From positions 64,143,397 to 64,207,396 of the forward strand of contig NC_134414.1 in NCBI RefSeq assembly GCF_030867145.1: a stretch of DNA of 64,000 nucleotides, given 5' to 3'. The translations under genes and the position numbers were made by a program. Shown one piece after another: positions 54,980 to 64,000 of the stretch. Each line of letters opens with the position of its first letter. The first letter of the stretch is position 1. The DNA is from Opisthocomus hoazin. Lineage: Eukaryota > Chordata > Aves > Opisthocomiformes > Opisthocomidae. Under the pieces are notes generated by a model, which saw nothing but the letters and a program-made list of their open reading frames with translations, ran no database searches and was not told the DNA's origin.

Positions 54980-56390
54980 TAAGTCACCCCTGCCTGGGCT
55001 CTGGGACTCCTCTGGGGTGGCTGGGGGCAGTTCAGGCTGCCCCCCAAAAAATCTAGGGACTGGATGGCTGGTGACAGGGGACAGTTGGACTAACCAGCAG
55101 CAGGAAGCTGGGACGAGGCTGAAGCTGTCAGTGAGGCTGGGCAAGGGTGGGACAATCAATCCACCTCTGAATAGTCGCTTGGCTGGGAACAGGGCTTGTG
55201 GGATGAAAACAGGGGTTCCTAGAGAAGCCTTTGAAGGTGGGAACGGGATTGAATCACCCCGAGGCCATACTGTGGTGGGTGAAGGCTGAGACCTCCCCTG
55301 AGGAGACCCCAAAGGCTGGAGGGGTGTCAAGTCATCCCGCAGGCGAGTTGGGGAGGGGAATACACCCTCCCCGGTGGAGCCTATGTGGCTGGGTAGGCGT
55401 GAAATCAAGGCACCTCAGAGCAGGCATCCCCAGGATGGGGATATAGACAGCCATGAGGCCAGCGGTTCAGGATGTTCCTGAGCAGCCTAGGAAGCCGGGG
55501 AGAGGAACTGGACCATGCTGGGGAAAAGACTTGGACCACCCTGAGGAGCACTGGAGGCTGGTCATCAGAGGGACTGATGTGGCACCTATGAGAAACTACA
55601 GGGGCCTGGGGATTTCAAGCCTTTCCTGAGCTGGGGAATGGCTGGGGTGATCCAGGCTGTCCCAAGTTGGTCTCGAAGGCTGTGTGGTTGCAAAGGTCAA
55701 GTTGTTCCTGGGTGGCCAAGGGGATCACAATGTCCCAGAGCAAGCCAACCTGCCTTGGCGATTAAGCCACCCCTGAAGCCAGGTAGAAGATGGGGTTAAG
55801 TCCCCCTAAGAATGGGCTAGGTGTGCTTGGGTTGCCTCTGAGGAGCTCCTGGGGCCAGAGAGATTCAGGACTTTCCTGAGGAGACCTGATGGCTGGGAGG
55901 TTCATGCTCCCCCTCAGAGGCCTTGGTGGCCGAGAGCACTTTGGGCTATCCTGGGGAATCTGGGGGGATGAGGGGATGGCGGGCCTCAGGGTGCCCTGGA
56001 GGAGTCCAAGAGGCTGGGAGAGACTCGAGCTTGCTCTCAGGAGCCTAAAAGCCTGGGTGGAGGGGGTAGAAGGGACTAGCAACCCCCCAGAGAGACAGAA
56101 GCCATGGGGGTTCAAACCATTCCTGAGGCCACGAGGCCAAGATAGGGATCAGTCCATCCCTGAAGTGTATATGTGGGGTAGGGTCATCCCTGGGGAGCTC
56201 TGGAAAGGGAAGGGTGTTCGTGCCAGCCCTGAGGAGTCCTGATGAACCCCAAAGTCTGGGCAGCTGGGCGTGGGTTTGAAACCTAGATGCTCCAGAGGGG
56301 TAGCGAGCCAGTAGCCTGGACCCCAGCCTGGCTCCCCAGAGTCTGTGGTCGCACTGGACTTCAGGGATTCTCTGGAGCGCATGATGATCC
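54980..56390. repeat. Decayed minisatellite, degenerate 35-60 base units
   Basis: A loosely repeated phrase of the type CCTGAGGAGnCCnnnnGGCTGG recurs through about 1.4 kb, for example near 55,290, 55,533, 55,876, 55,995, 56,036 and 56,229, with spacers containing TTCAAGC- or GGGGATTCA-like sequence. Spacing between phrases varies from about 35 to 60 bases. It is too regular for random GC-rich DNA and too diverged for a young array. Confidence 0.55.
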
Positions 56391-58400
56391 CGCGACCTCT
56401 GACTCTTGATTCTCCTTCATGTCAGGTTCACCTAAGATCTTTCCTCACAGTCAAGACTTTCTTTAGGTACTTAGTGAGTGATGTACAGAGGTATTGCCTT
56501 GGCCGACTCCAAGGCTGAACTTCTGTCTCTCGCAGCGCATTGAGCAGAATGCTGATAGAAGCAAAGGCTGTTTGTAGAATATATAACAGATACTTCAAAG
56601 AGCTTTTCTAGCTTTGAGTTCTTCAGTCACAGGCTTTTGTGCATAATGCATTTCATGTTCTATAAACCTGATACAATATATTCCTTATTAGATAAAGACA
56701 GAAGGATTACAATTACTCCAGTTTCCTCTCTGGGTTACATCTTAAAAGTTAGGTGATGCTAAAACAACTTACAATTCCTGTTGAAATTTGGAGTTATGTT
56801 AGAAGATGAAGGTAACTTTCTGCTGTAAAGAAGGGAATTCTCAGCATTGAAAGCTACAGTTCCCCAGGATCCCTTCAAAATAATGACAGAATAAGTTGCC
56901 CGGTATTCCAGTCTCTTATAAACCTGCTTAACTTTGTGCATCTTAATAGCTTTAGTAACTGAGAGAGGAGCGTATATTGAGAGTTATGACGTTACAAATG
57001 TGCTTACAGACACGCAGAACTAGGCTCTGTGTTTATACCCAAACTCCTGTATCTTTTAATTGCAAATTTATTTTTGTGTATCTACACTTCCTTTAGCAAT
57101 GGTGATATATGTTAACCCCTCTGTTTTTTGAAACGTTCAACAGTAATTGTCTATAATTTTGATCCATTACATATCTTCCTTTTCTGGCAGAAACAAGATT
57201 TTTTATTTCATGTGCAGTACGCACTTCAATACAGAATAGGTAAAATGACTGTAAAATCTGTCAGTCAAAATCAAATCATACTAAAAGCAAAAAACTTCAT
57301 GTGAAAATGGAAAAAGATTAGCATTCTTGAGTTTTTTCCCCAGTTCCTTCCATATGCAAGGGTTTCGCTATAGCCTCACTTGGAAATGGGCTTGCATTAG
57401 GCTGTTTCTCACTGTATCGAGCTCTTTATGCACCCAGCTGTCTGCGAAGTTCCCCTCTGCTGCGGCGTCTCTGTGTAATCCCAGCCAGTTTCCCTTTGCA
57501 GCTGTGGGGGGCCTCCTTTGATGTGCCTCAGTAGGTGCCCGCCGATCCCTCCACCGGGGCCTGCAAACAGAACCTCTCCTTGTAGAGGAAAAGAAAACAC
57601 CTCAGTGATGCCATGCGACGGTTTGCTTTATGCATGCAGGAGGAACTGACGCCAAGCGCCTCGGGATATTGCTCCAGAGCAGCAACACGATGTTGTGGTG
57701 TGTATCTCTGCGCATCTGATCCAGCTAATGCAGTGCCTGCAGCAAAGGAAAATGCGGTCTGTACCTCCCTTCTGCTCTCGGTCTCGCTTACTTTCGAGAC
57801 TCCCCTTGTGTACTGAAAAAATCTGCGGTGTCTGCTTGTGACTATCATCAGTTGAAAATATGGTGACCTCTTTCAGACATATTAAGAATAGTTTTCTTGC
57901 ATTGTTTCCCCCTGTGCAGTTATGGTAGGCACCGCTAATACAGCAGAGGAAACGCATAAACCTGCGACAGAGGCAACCCAACGCTAACTTCATTTTTGCT
58001 ACTCGCTTGGAAGGAAAGGGAGACGAAGTCATTGCACACACCTTCAGCATGCAGCAGAGATGAGTCTAGCGTTCTCCTTTCTCTTGTCAAAGATTTCACT
58101 GCTTTTCACTTTGAACGTAAGCACTGATACAAGAAGTCAAAAACGTGACATCAAAAATAATAGAACTAGGCCAAATTTTTCAACATTGTGTGTAAACGCA
58201 AGTAGGAATCTGTGTTCCACTGAGAGGACCATGCAGCAAGAGTCCTATGAAAGTACTGCAAACTCACATGTGGATGAACCCCATTGCCCACCAGTTTTTC
58301 TCCTCCCCTGTGCCTCCCTGTGGCATCGGAATATGCCAGTTGTTCTGGAACATCCCGGCTCTCACTGCAGGACATGAATGTACTCAGAGCTCGAGGGCAT
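56391..58400. other. AT-richer intergenic DNA, no gene seen
   Basis: Ordinary composition. No coding frame with recognisable content and no repeat family is evident. Confidence 0.55.
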
Positions 58401-58401
58401 T

Positions 58402-59052
58402 TAGAATCATGGAATGGTTTGGGTTAGAAGAGACCTTTAAAGGTCATCTAGCCCAGCCCCCTGCAATAAGCACGGATGTCCTCAACCAGATCAGGCTTCC
58501 CAGAGCCCCATCCAACCTGACCTTGAATGTTTCCAGGGATGGAATCTACCACCTCTCTGGGCAACCTGTGCAAGTGTTTCACCATCCTCATTTTAAAAAA
58601 CTTTCTTCCTTGTATCCAGTCTAAACCTATCCTTTTTTAGTTAAACCCATTAGCCCTTGACCTATCACTACAGGCCCTCTATCTATCCCCATCTTTCTTA
58701 TAAGCCCCCTTAAAATACTGGAAGGCTGCTGTGAGGTGTCCCCGCAGCCTTCTCTCCTCCAGGCTGAACAGCCCCAACTCCCTCAGCCTTGCCTCATAGC
58801 AGAGGTGTTCCAGCCCTTTGATCATTCTTGTGGCCTCCTCTGGACCCAATCCAACAGGTCCATGTCTTTCCTGTGCTGAGGGCTCCCGAGCTGGATGCAG
58901 GACTCCAGGTGGAGTCTCACCAGAGTGGAGCAGAGGGGCAGAATTACCTCCCTCGCCCTGCTTGCCACGCTTCTCTTGATGCAGCTCAGGATACAGTTGG
59001 CCTTCTGGGCTGCGAGCGCATTTTGGTGGCTGATGTCCAGCTTTTCATGCCC
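58402..59052 (-). mobile_element. CR1 LINE fragment, minus strand, 3' part
   Basis: Reading in reverse, the C-terminal CR1 ORF2 peptide ([19 protein letters not shown], then [13 protein letters not shown] and [17 protein letters not shown]) leads into the CR1 3' UTR and an end at AGAATCATGGAATGG (58,402). It is broken at its 5' side near 59,052, where CR1 homology stops inside the Asp-Leu-Gly / His-Glu-Lys junction and resumes at 59,289. Confidence 0.9.
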
Positions 59053-59288
59053 CAGAAACACCAGAGCACCCAGAAACAGTGCTGACAGGAAGCATCACAC
59101 TGGCCAAGACCAACCTCTTCCGCAACAACCCCCTCCTCAGAAGCACCCGGGTGCTCTGCTCACCTGCTCGTTCCAGAGTCAGACACTGTGGCCATCATCG
59201 TTTCTGCTACCTCAGATACCAAAACTACCATTGCACCCATGAGAAGTCACCCACCCCACACTGCCACCCTGGCTCACCTCACCTTTAG
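59053..59288. other. Non-CR1 segment interrupting a CR1 copy
   Basis: About 235 bases of unrecognised sequence split CR1 homology at one point of ORF2. A 14-base perfect palindrome AGCACCCGGGTGCT lies at 59,142-59,155. No clear target-site duplication is visible, so insertion of an unknown short element and joining of two CR1 copies by rearrangement both remain possible. Confidence 0.5.
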
Positions 59289-59440
59289 TAACCCTAAGTC
59301 CTTCTCGGCAGGGCTGCTCTCAATCCCTTCATCCCCCAGCCTGTACTGATAGCGGGGGTTGCCCCAACCCATGTGCAGGACCCTGCACTCGGCCTTGCTG
59401 AACCTCATGAGGTCCCAGTACTTTTTCTCAAGGACTGTAA
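59289..59440 (-). mobile_element. CR1 LINE fragment, minus strand, upstream part
   Basis: In reverse it encodes the CR1 stretch [19 protein letters not shown] followed by AEKDLGLL, the segment that directly precedes the peptide encoded at 59,052 in an intact CR1. It may belong to the same insertion, or to a different CR1 copy. Confidence 0.8.
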
Positions 59441-60293
59441 AAGTACGGGATAAAAACATCAGGGTTGATGTAACACACGAGTTGAGAGGGTGATGTACTC
59501 TGGTAAAGCCTCTCTAACAATGTTCAATGCAGTTACACAATCATCTGACTATAGGAAATGTGCTCTTACCCTGCCTGAAGGCCTAGCTTCTGTCTAAACT
59601 CTGAGGGATTTATTCCTAATATAAATATGCATATTGCACATATACATTTTTCCTATGGATGTCTTTTTTTTGCTGTCTTCTAGCCCTGTTGGGATCTTGT
59701 GGCACAGCATGTCTTGAGTGTGTTGCAAACCATCTATGACGTGCTCCCTTTCCCCAGCTAAGAATAATTGCTTTTTAGCTTCAGAAACAGAAGTCCGCTC
59801 TGCTGCTGCAGTGAGGATAAAGAGGAGGCTCAAGTTTACCCTCCTGTTCCACACTACTGTTGTTTTAATAACGCTATTTAAAAAACTGTTGTTCCTTTGC
59901 CTTGTGAACACTGGTTTGGACATCTTGGATCACATCTTTTCTCCACTTCGGTGCTGTGGGCAGCCTTATACCCCTGTTGTATTTTAACAGAAGTCCAAGA
60001 TGGTAACAGTGATGCTTCTTAGGTGCTTTCCTCACGGTAAAACTCTCCTAGCTTGTCCAGCGATGACAGTTTATTTGGGGATTGGCACCACTCCATCATC
60101 TCCATCAGCTGAGATCCAGGATACCTGCAGCAGAGAACCCGAGCCCAGCTGCACAGGTTGTTTTTGAGGAGGCTGACTCAGAGTATCACGTGCCAGAGAG
60201 CTGAGCGGTAAGCAGTTCCTGCAACGTGATCAGAAACGGAAGATTAGCAGCTCCTCTCTCCGGCCACTCCTCGTGCCAGCCTTGCTGGCATTC
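59441..60293. other. Intergenic DNA upstream of PCCA, no gene seen
   Basis: Ordinary AT-rich composition up to the CR1 copy that borders the PCCA CpG island. No coding content is recognised. Confidence 0.5.
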
Positions 60294-60690
60294 ACAGAAT
60301 CATTAAGGTTGGGAAAGACCTCCAAGATCATCAAGTCCAACCGTCAACCCAACACCACCGTGCCTGCGAAACCATGTCCCAAAGTGCCACATCTACACGT
60401 TTTTTGAACACCTCCAGGGATGGGGACTCCACCACTTCCCTGGGCAGCCTGTTCCAATGCCTGACCACTCTTTCAGTAAAGAAATTTTTCCTAATACTCA
60501 ATCCAAACCTCCCCTGACACAACTTGAGGCCATTGCCTCTCATGCTATCGCTAGTTACTTGGGAGAGGAGACCAACACCCGCCTCACTACACCCTCCCTT
60601 CAGGCAGCTGTGGAGAGCGGCAAGGTCCCCCCTCAGCCTCCTCCAGATTAAACAGCCCCACTCCCGCAGCCGCTCCCCGTCACGCTGGCT
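60294..60690 (-). mobile_element. CR1 LINE 3' fragment bordering the PCCA promoter, minus strand
   Basis: The segment begins CAGAATCATTAAGGTTGGG, the reverse complement of a typical CR1 3' end. In reverse it encodes the CR1 ORF2 tail ([20 protein letters not shown]) and ends in the AATCTGGAGGAGGCTGAGG region. Recognisable CR1 sequence passes into the PCCA CpG island around 60,660-60,690. It lies about 450 bases upstream of the PCCA start codon. Confidence 0.92.
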
Positions 60691-61138
60691 CCCCCGGCCC
60701 TTCCCCCGGGCGCGGGAGCACCGTTCCGCAGCGCCGGGGCCTGGGTCGGCCCCGCCCCTCTCCCCGCCGCCCCGCCCCGGGGCAACCCGGCGTGCGGGTG
60801 ACCGCCGCCCTCGCTCCTACCGGCAGCCCCAGGGGCGCCCAGGCCCTCAGGCCGTCACCCGCGGCCGGGCCTCAGCCCTCAGCAAAACCGCGCGCGCACG
60901 CGCCGCGACAGGCGCGCGCGCACACCCAACGGCGCGAGGCCTGCGGCGGGGCGGGCAGCGGCTGGGACCCGACGCCGCCGCGCGCTGCCCCGGCACCTCG
61001 CGCCCCTTCCCCGCCCCCCGGCGCGCCGCCGCCGCGCTTGCTCGCTCGGGGCCGGCAAGGCGGCCGCGCGGATTGGCTGCGGGCGGCCCGACCCTCCGCC
61101 GGCGCGGGTGAAAGGGCGGCCGGGCGGCGGCGGCGGAC
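60660..61138 (+). promoter_or_regulatory. PCCA: PCCA CpG-island promoter
   Basis: A CpG-dense block upstream of the PCCA start carries an NRF-1-type site CGCGCACGCGCC (60,893-60,904), a second CG-rich GCGCGCGCGCAC stretch at about 60,912-60,925, and an inverted CCAAT (ATTGG, 61,072-61,076) 63 bases before the ATG. There is no TATA box. This fits a broad housekeeping promoter, and NRF-1 commonly drives nuclear genes for mitochondrial proteins. Divergent transcription is possible but not visible. Confidence 0.65.
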
Positions 61139-61201
61139 ATGGCGGCGGCGCTGAGCTGGGGGGCCGCGGGCGGCCGGCGGGGGCTGCGGGCGCTGCTGAT
61201 G
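61139..61201 (+). CDS. PCCA: PCCA coding exon 1 (propionyl-CoA carboxylase alpha, mitochondrial presequence)
   Basis: PCCA is the biotin-carrying alpha subunit of mitochondrial propionyl-CoA carboxylase, which makes methylmalonyl-CoA from propionyl-CoA in odd-chain fatty acid and Val/Ile/Met/Thr breakdown. The ATG in GGCGGACATGG opens MAAALSWGAAGGRRGLRALLM: no acidic residue, several arginines, so a matrix-targeting presequence. The GRRG and final LM recall the start of the human protein, which is longer here. Donor GTGAGG follows at 61,202 in phase 0, the same phase as the human exon 1. Identity rests mainly on synteny (PCCA follows ZIC2 on the same strand in other vertebrates) plus the presequence; the enzyme domains lie beyond the window. 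Confidence 0.72.
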
Positions 61202-64000
61202 GTGAGGGCCGCGCCGGGAGCGGGGTTTCCTCCCGCGTCCCCGTTCCCTGCGCGGCGCTGGGCTGCGGGGCCGCTCTCGGGGGGGGTGAGGGTTGGGGAT
61301 GCCCCTGTCTGCGGGGCCGGGGCGGGTCCCCATCCCCCGTGAGGGACGGGGCGGGGGGGGAGGTAAGTGGTCCGTGTGCGTGTGTCGGAGGGGAGGGGAG
61401 GGGAGGGGAGGGGAGGGGAGGGGAGGGGGTGCTGCTGCTGCCCCTGTGGCTCCCGGCGGACCGGGGGAGGCGGGCTGGGCTCTGCGGGCAGCGGCTGTCG
61501 CGGAGCCGGAGGCTGGGGCCCGGGCTCGGTGGCTGAGGGCTGGCGGCAGCCCCGGCTGCCGTTCCTCGGGGTGTCCTGGCCGTGTGTCGCTGGGAGCGGG
61601 CGGGCTTTTTTCCTTTCAGCTGAATTCGCTGCTGATGGGGAGGGTTACGTGCCCCTGCTCACTGCCGTCCTCTCCCGCTTCGACAGGAGCTGAGTGAAAC
61701 CCGAGGGCAGAGCAGAATTTGAATAGCGTGTTACAGGCTGTGAAGAGCGTGGTTCTGCGCTGTTTTTGCTAGTAAAATCTTCGCTTGTGGAAAACGGCTT
61801 CTGCTCTGAAGCTGTGTTGGCTCTTACCCCTCCTCCCGTTACCCCAGATAGTTATGGATGTTTCAGCTGTCACTTAAAGCTTTGCAGTGTTGTGGGTTTT
61901 TTTTTTTATTATTCTCACTTTTCATGAGAATGCAGTGAACTTGCTGCAGAACTATACTAATGTCTTTGGTGAAGGCCTTAAACTTCTAGAAAGCCTGACT
62001 CCTTAGATTATGGAGTAACTTCACTGAGGCAGTTGCTGTGTTTTCTCCTCTGTTCTACAGATTGTTTTTAAAAGAAAGAGGAGGCCACTTAGGCTAAGAA
62101 CAAGCAGTGTTAGCGTGTGGTGTTGTGTAGCAGTTGGATGACACTACAGCTAGTTTGTACAGGGATAAGTGGTGCAAAATACCTCTAATTGCTTACAGTA
62201 GGAAGAATTTATGACCTTTTTTCTGGAAAGGAACATGTGTGTGGAGGTGTGCAAGTTCCAGCAGGGAAGAGAGGAGCGACTCAGAGAAAATGTTTGCTCT
62301 GTGTACACCTGAGGGCGTGGGATAGGTTTCTTTCTAGAAATGTAACCCCGTAACAATGCTGTGAAGATCAGCTCACTTGGCAAAGAGGTGACTTATGGGG
62401 GCAGGGCATTTTGAGGAGGAGTTAGAGGATAAAAGGATGTGCTTTACCCAAGTATTTTTCCTTTGGAAATATGCATAGCAAACCTGTTTTGCTGTGAGGG
62501 TGTCCATGAGAGAAGCTTCTTGAAAAGCAAGGAAAAAGATTTTTGATGGGAGACAATGATTTGGAATTAGCAGAAGGCTTGTGCTGTTTGAATGCTTTTT
62601 TTGGTAGTCATACACACCTGTGTGTAGATGTGGAAAACTTCTCCTCTTCCTTCTAAGTAGCCCAAAGACTTTGTCAGTCCTTTGGAGCCTCCCTGTGAAA
62701 GGCCTACTTCGTTTTCTTTCTTCTAGCAACTTGTCATCATCTGTGTCAGTGTAAGCAGTTTAGAAATGTTACATTATTTACACCTTTGTAAAACAAAATA
62801 TTCTATAGCTACCTAACAGCACTTGTGGCTTGTGTAACTGAAGTGATTTCTAGCCCTTAATATGTGTATGAAAGTCACCTTCAAGACATCGGTATACTGG
62901 AAAACATTTAAGAAAACAAACTTGCATGGGAATTACTTCCATAGATTCTTATATATTTTGCTAGTATAGGCAAATAGTATAGTTGATGTCTTCAAATTTT
63001 AATATTCTTGGAGTTCTTACATTTTTTGCAAGGGCTAGTAGCTAGTGAGTTGTCCTTAACTTCTTTTGCACCTTTCATGTGGGAATTGGTAAGGGGCGTG
63101 AGGAAAGGACAGTGCAAAAACACTGATCTGTGCTTCTGATCTAATGCTTAGCACTTCCATTTAGCTGTTGTGCAGAACTGGTATTGTTTAGAATAGAACA
63201 AAAATTTCTTTGAGTGCTTTGCCCTTCAGGAGCTGGGAGAAAGATGCTGAAAGAACGCTGTGGTTACAGAATCAGGATGAGATGGCTTTTGGTAGTTCAG
63301 TCTTGAAACTCTTCAGAGACATTGGACTGTTGAAAATAATGTAGAAGAATGATAAATACTGTACGTCATGAAATCCAGACTAAAATGCCAATATGGATTT
63401 TCAGTGTAGGTGAATTTTCTAACTGTTGAAATAAGCGTATGGCAAGTTTCTCTGCCATCTGTGTATAGAAGCTCTCTATGCATCCACTTTTTTAGTCGTG
63501 GAAGTTAACTATACAGTGGGATCTCCTTGCTTTCTTCTGTGGCATTATTCTGAGCATGCTGTTATTCCAGAGAAATGTTTTTTCCCCTTTTTTATGAGCG
63601 CAGAAACACTAGGCTGATAGGATAGTAAGATTGATATCTGCTATTAGGGAAGGGAGTTAAAATGGTCACTAATCTGGGGAGATGAATGTAGCCCTAAACT
63701 TATGGGGTTCAGTGATTGTTTCTAGTATGTAAATGACCGATTTGGATACTGACAAGTGCTCCTAAAGCACACTGCAGGTAGACTTCTGATTTTTCTCCTT
63801 GCTCCTGGCAGTATCTGTTTGGATTCTGTAAGAAAAGTGTGCTGTGCCATCTACTATGGGCAAATTTTCGTTCTGGAAGAAGCTTACATTGTCTTCCTCC
63901 AACTTGTGCCAGCACTGCTGCTTGAATATCTAAGTGGATAGGCTGGACTGAAATCTGGCTGACAACATGTTTTTCCCACTCCTTGTTAGTATATTCTCAG
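61202..64000 (+). other. PCCA: Start of PCCA intron 1
   Basis: From the GTGAGG donor to the window end. GC-rich for the first 500 bases, then AT-rich with ordinary intron composition. No further exon with splice sites and biotin-carboxylase-like sequence is visible, as expected for a long first intron. Confidence 0.65.
61388..61429 (+). repeat. (GGGGA)n minisatellite, G-quadruplex-prone
   Basis: About eight consecutive GGGGA units start 187 bases after the PCCA exon 1 donor. With four or more runs of four G on the non-template strand it satisfies the simple G-quadruplex pattern. Confidence 0.9.

Noticed and set aside
61139-61342. PCCA exon 1 extending to 61,286 with a second GTGAGG donor
   Set aside because: The first donor at 61,202 gives the phase-0 ending known for this exon, and the extra peptide resembles nothing in the family; kept only as a weak alternative.

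Overview
The window is vertebrate and almost certainly avian. It carries the conserved gene order ZIC5 (minus strand) - ZIC2 (plus strand) - PCCA (plus strand), as on human 13q32, with the intergenic distances compacted. Three old copies of CR1, the LINE family typical of bird and reptile genomes, lie in the ZIC2-PCCA interval. Two of them end in recognisable CR1 3' ends, one with the ATTCTATGAT-type tail. I cannot name the species.

Layout. 1-11.8 kb: flank on the 3' side of ZIC5, with no gene. GC-rich, homopolymer-riddled stretches alternate with islands of ordinary composition that look like candidate conserved regulatory elements; those between 7.9 and 10.8 kb hold several TCF/LEF-type and two RFX X-box-like motifs. 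11.8-17.7 kb: ZIC5, of which only the last coding exon (zinc fingers 4-5 and C-terminus) is visible. Its first exon is absent from the readable sequence and probably falls in the 200-N gap at 17,718-17,917. 18.1-23.8 kb: ZIC2, with promoter, three coding exons, two introns and 3' UTR. 23.8-32 kb: GC-rich flank with long G/C and CTT tracts. 32-60.3 kb: AT-richer gene desert with CR1 copies, a diverged duplicated unit (51.5-52.5 kb) and a decayed minisatellite (about 55-56.4 kb). 60.7-64 kb: CpG-island promoter, first coding exon and the start of intron 1 of PCCA.

How the genes relate. ZIC2 and ZIC5 are divergently transcribed five-finger C2H2 transcription factors of early neural development and are known to share regulatory input. 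PCCA is a housekeeping mitochondrial enzyme gene that happens to be the neighbour, and its promoter looks entirely different (NRF-1-like and CCAAT sites in a CpG island).

Quality. As printed, ZIC2 exon 1 has five single-base losses plus a disrupted start codon, and ZIC5 exon 2 has three single-base gains. Adding or removing these bases restores complete frames (485 codons for ZIC2), so I read them as consensus errors in GC-rich sequence, not as gene death. Calls of conserved noncoding elements rest on composition and motifs only, because no alignment was possible.
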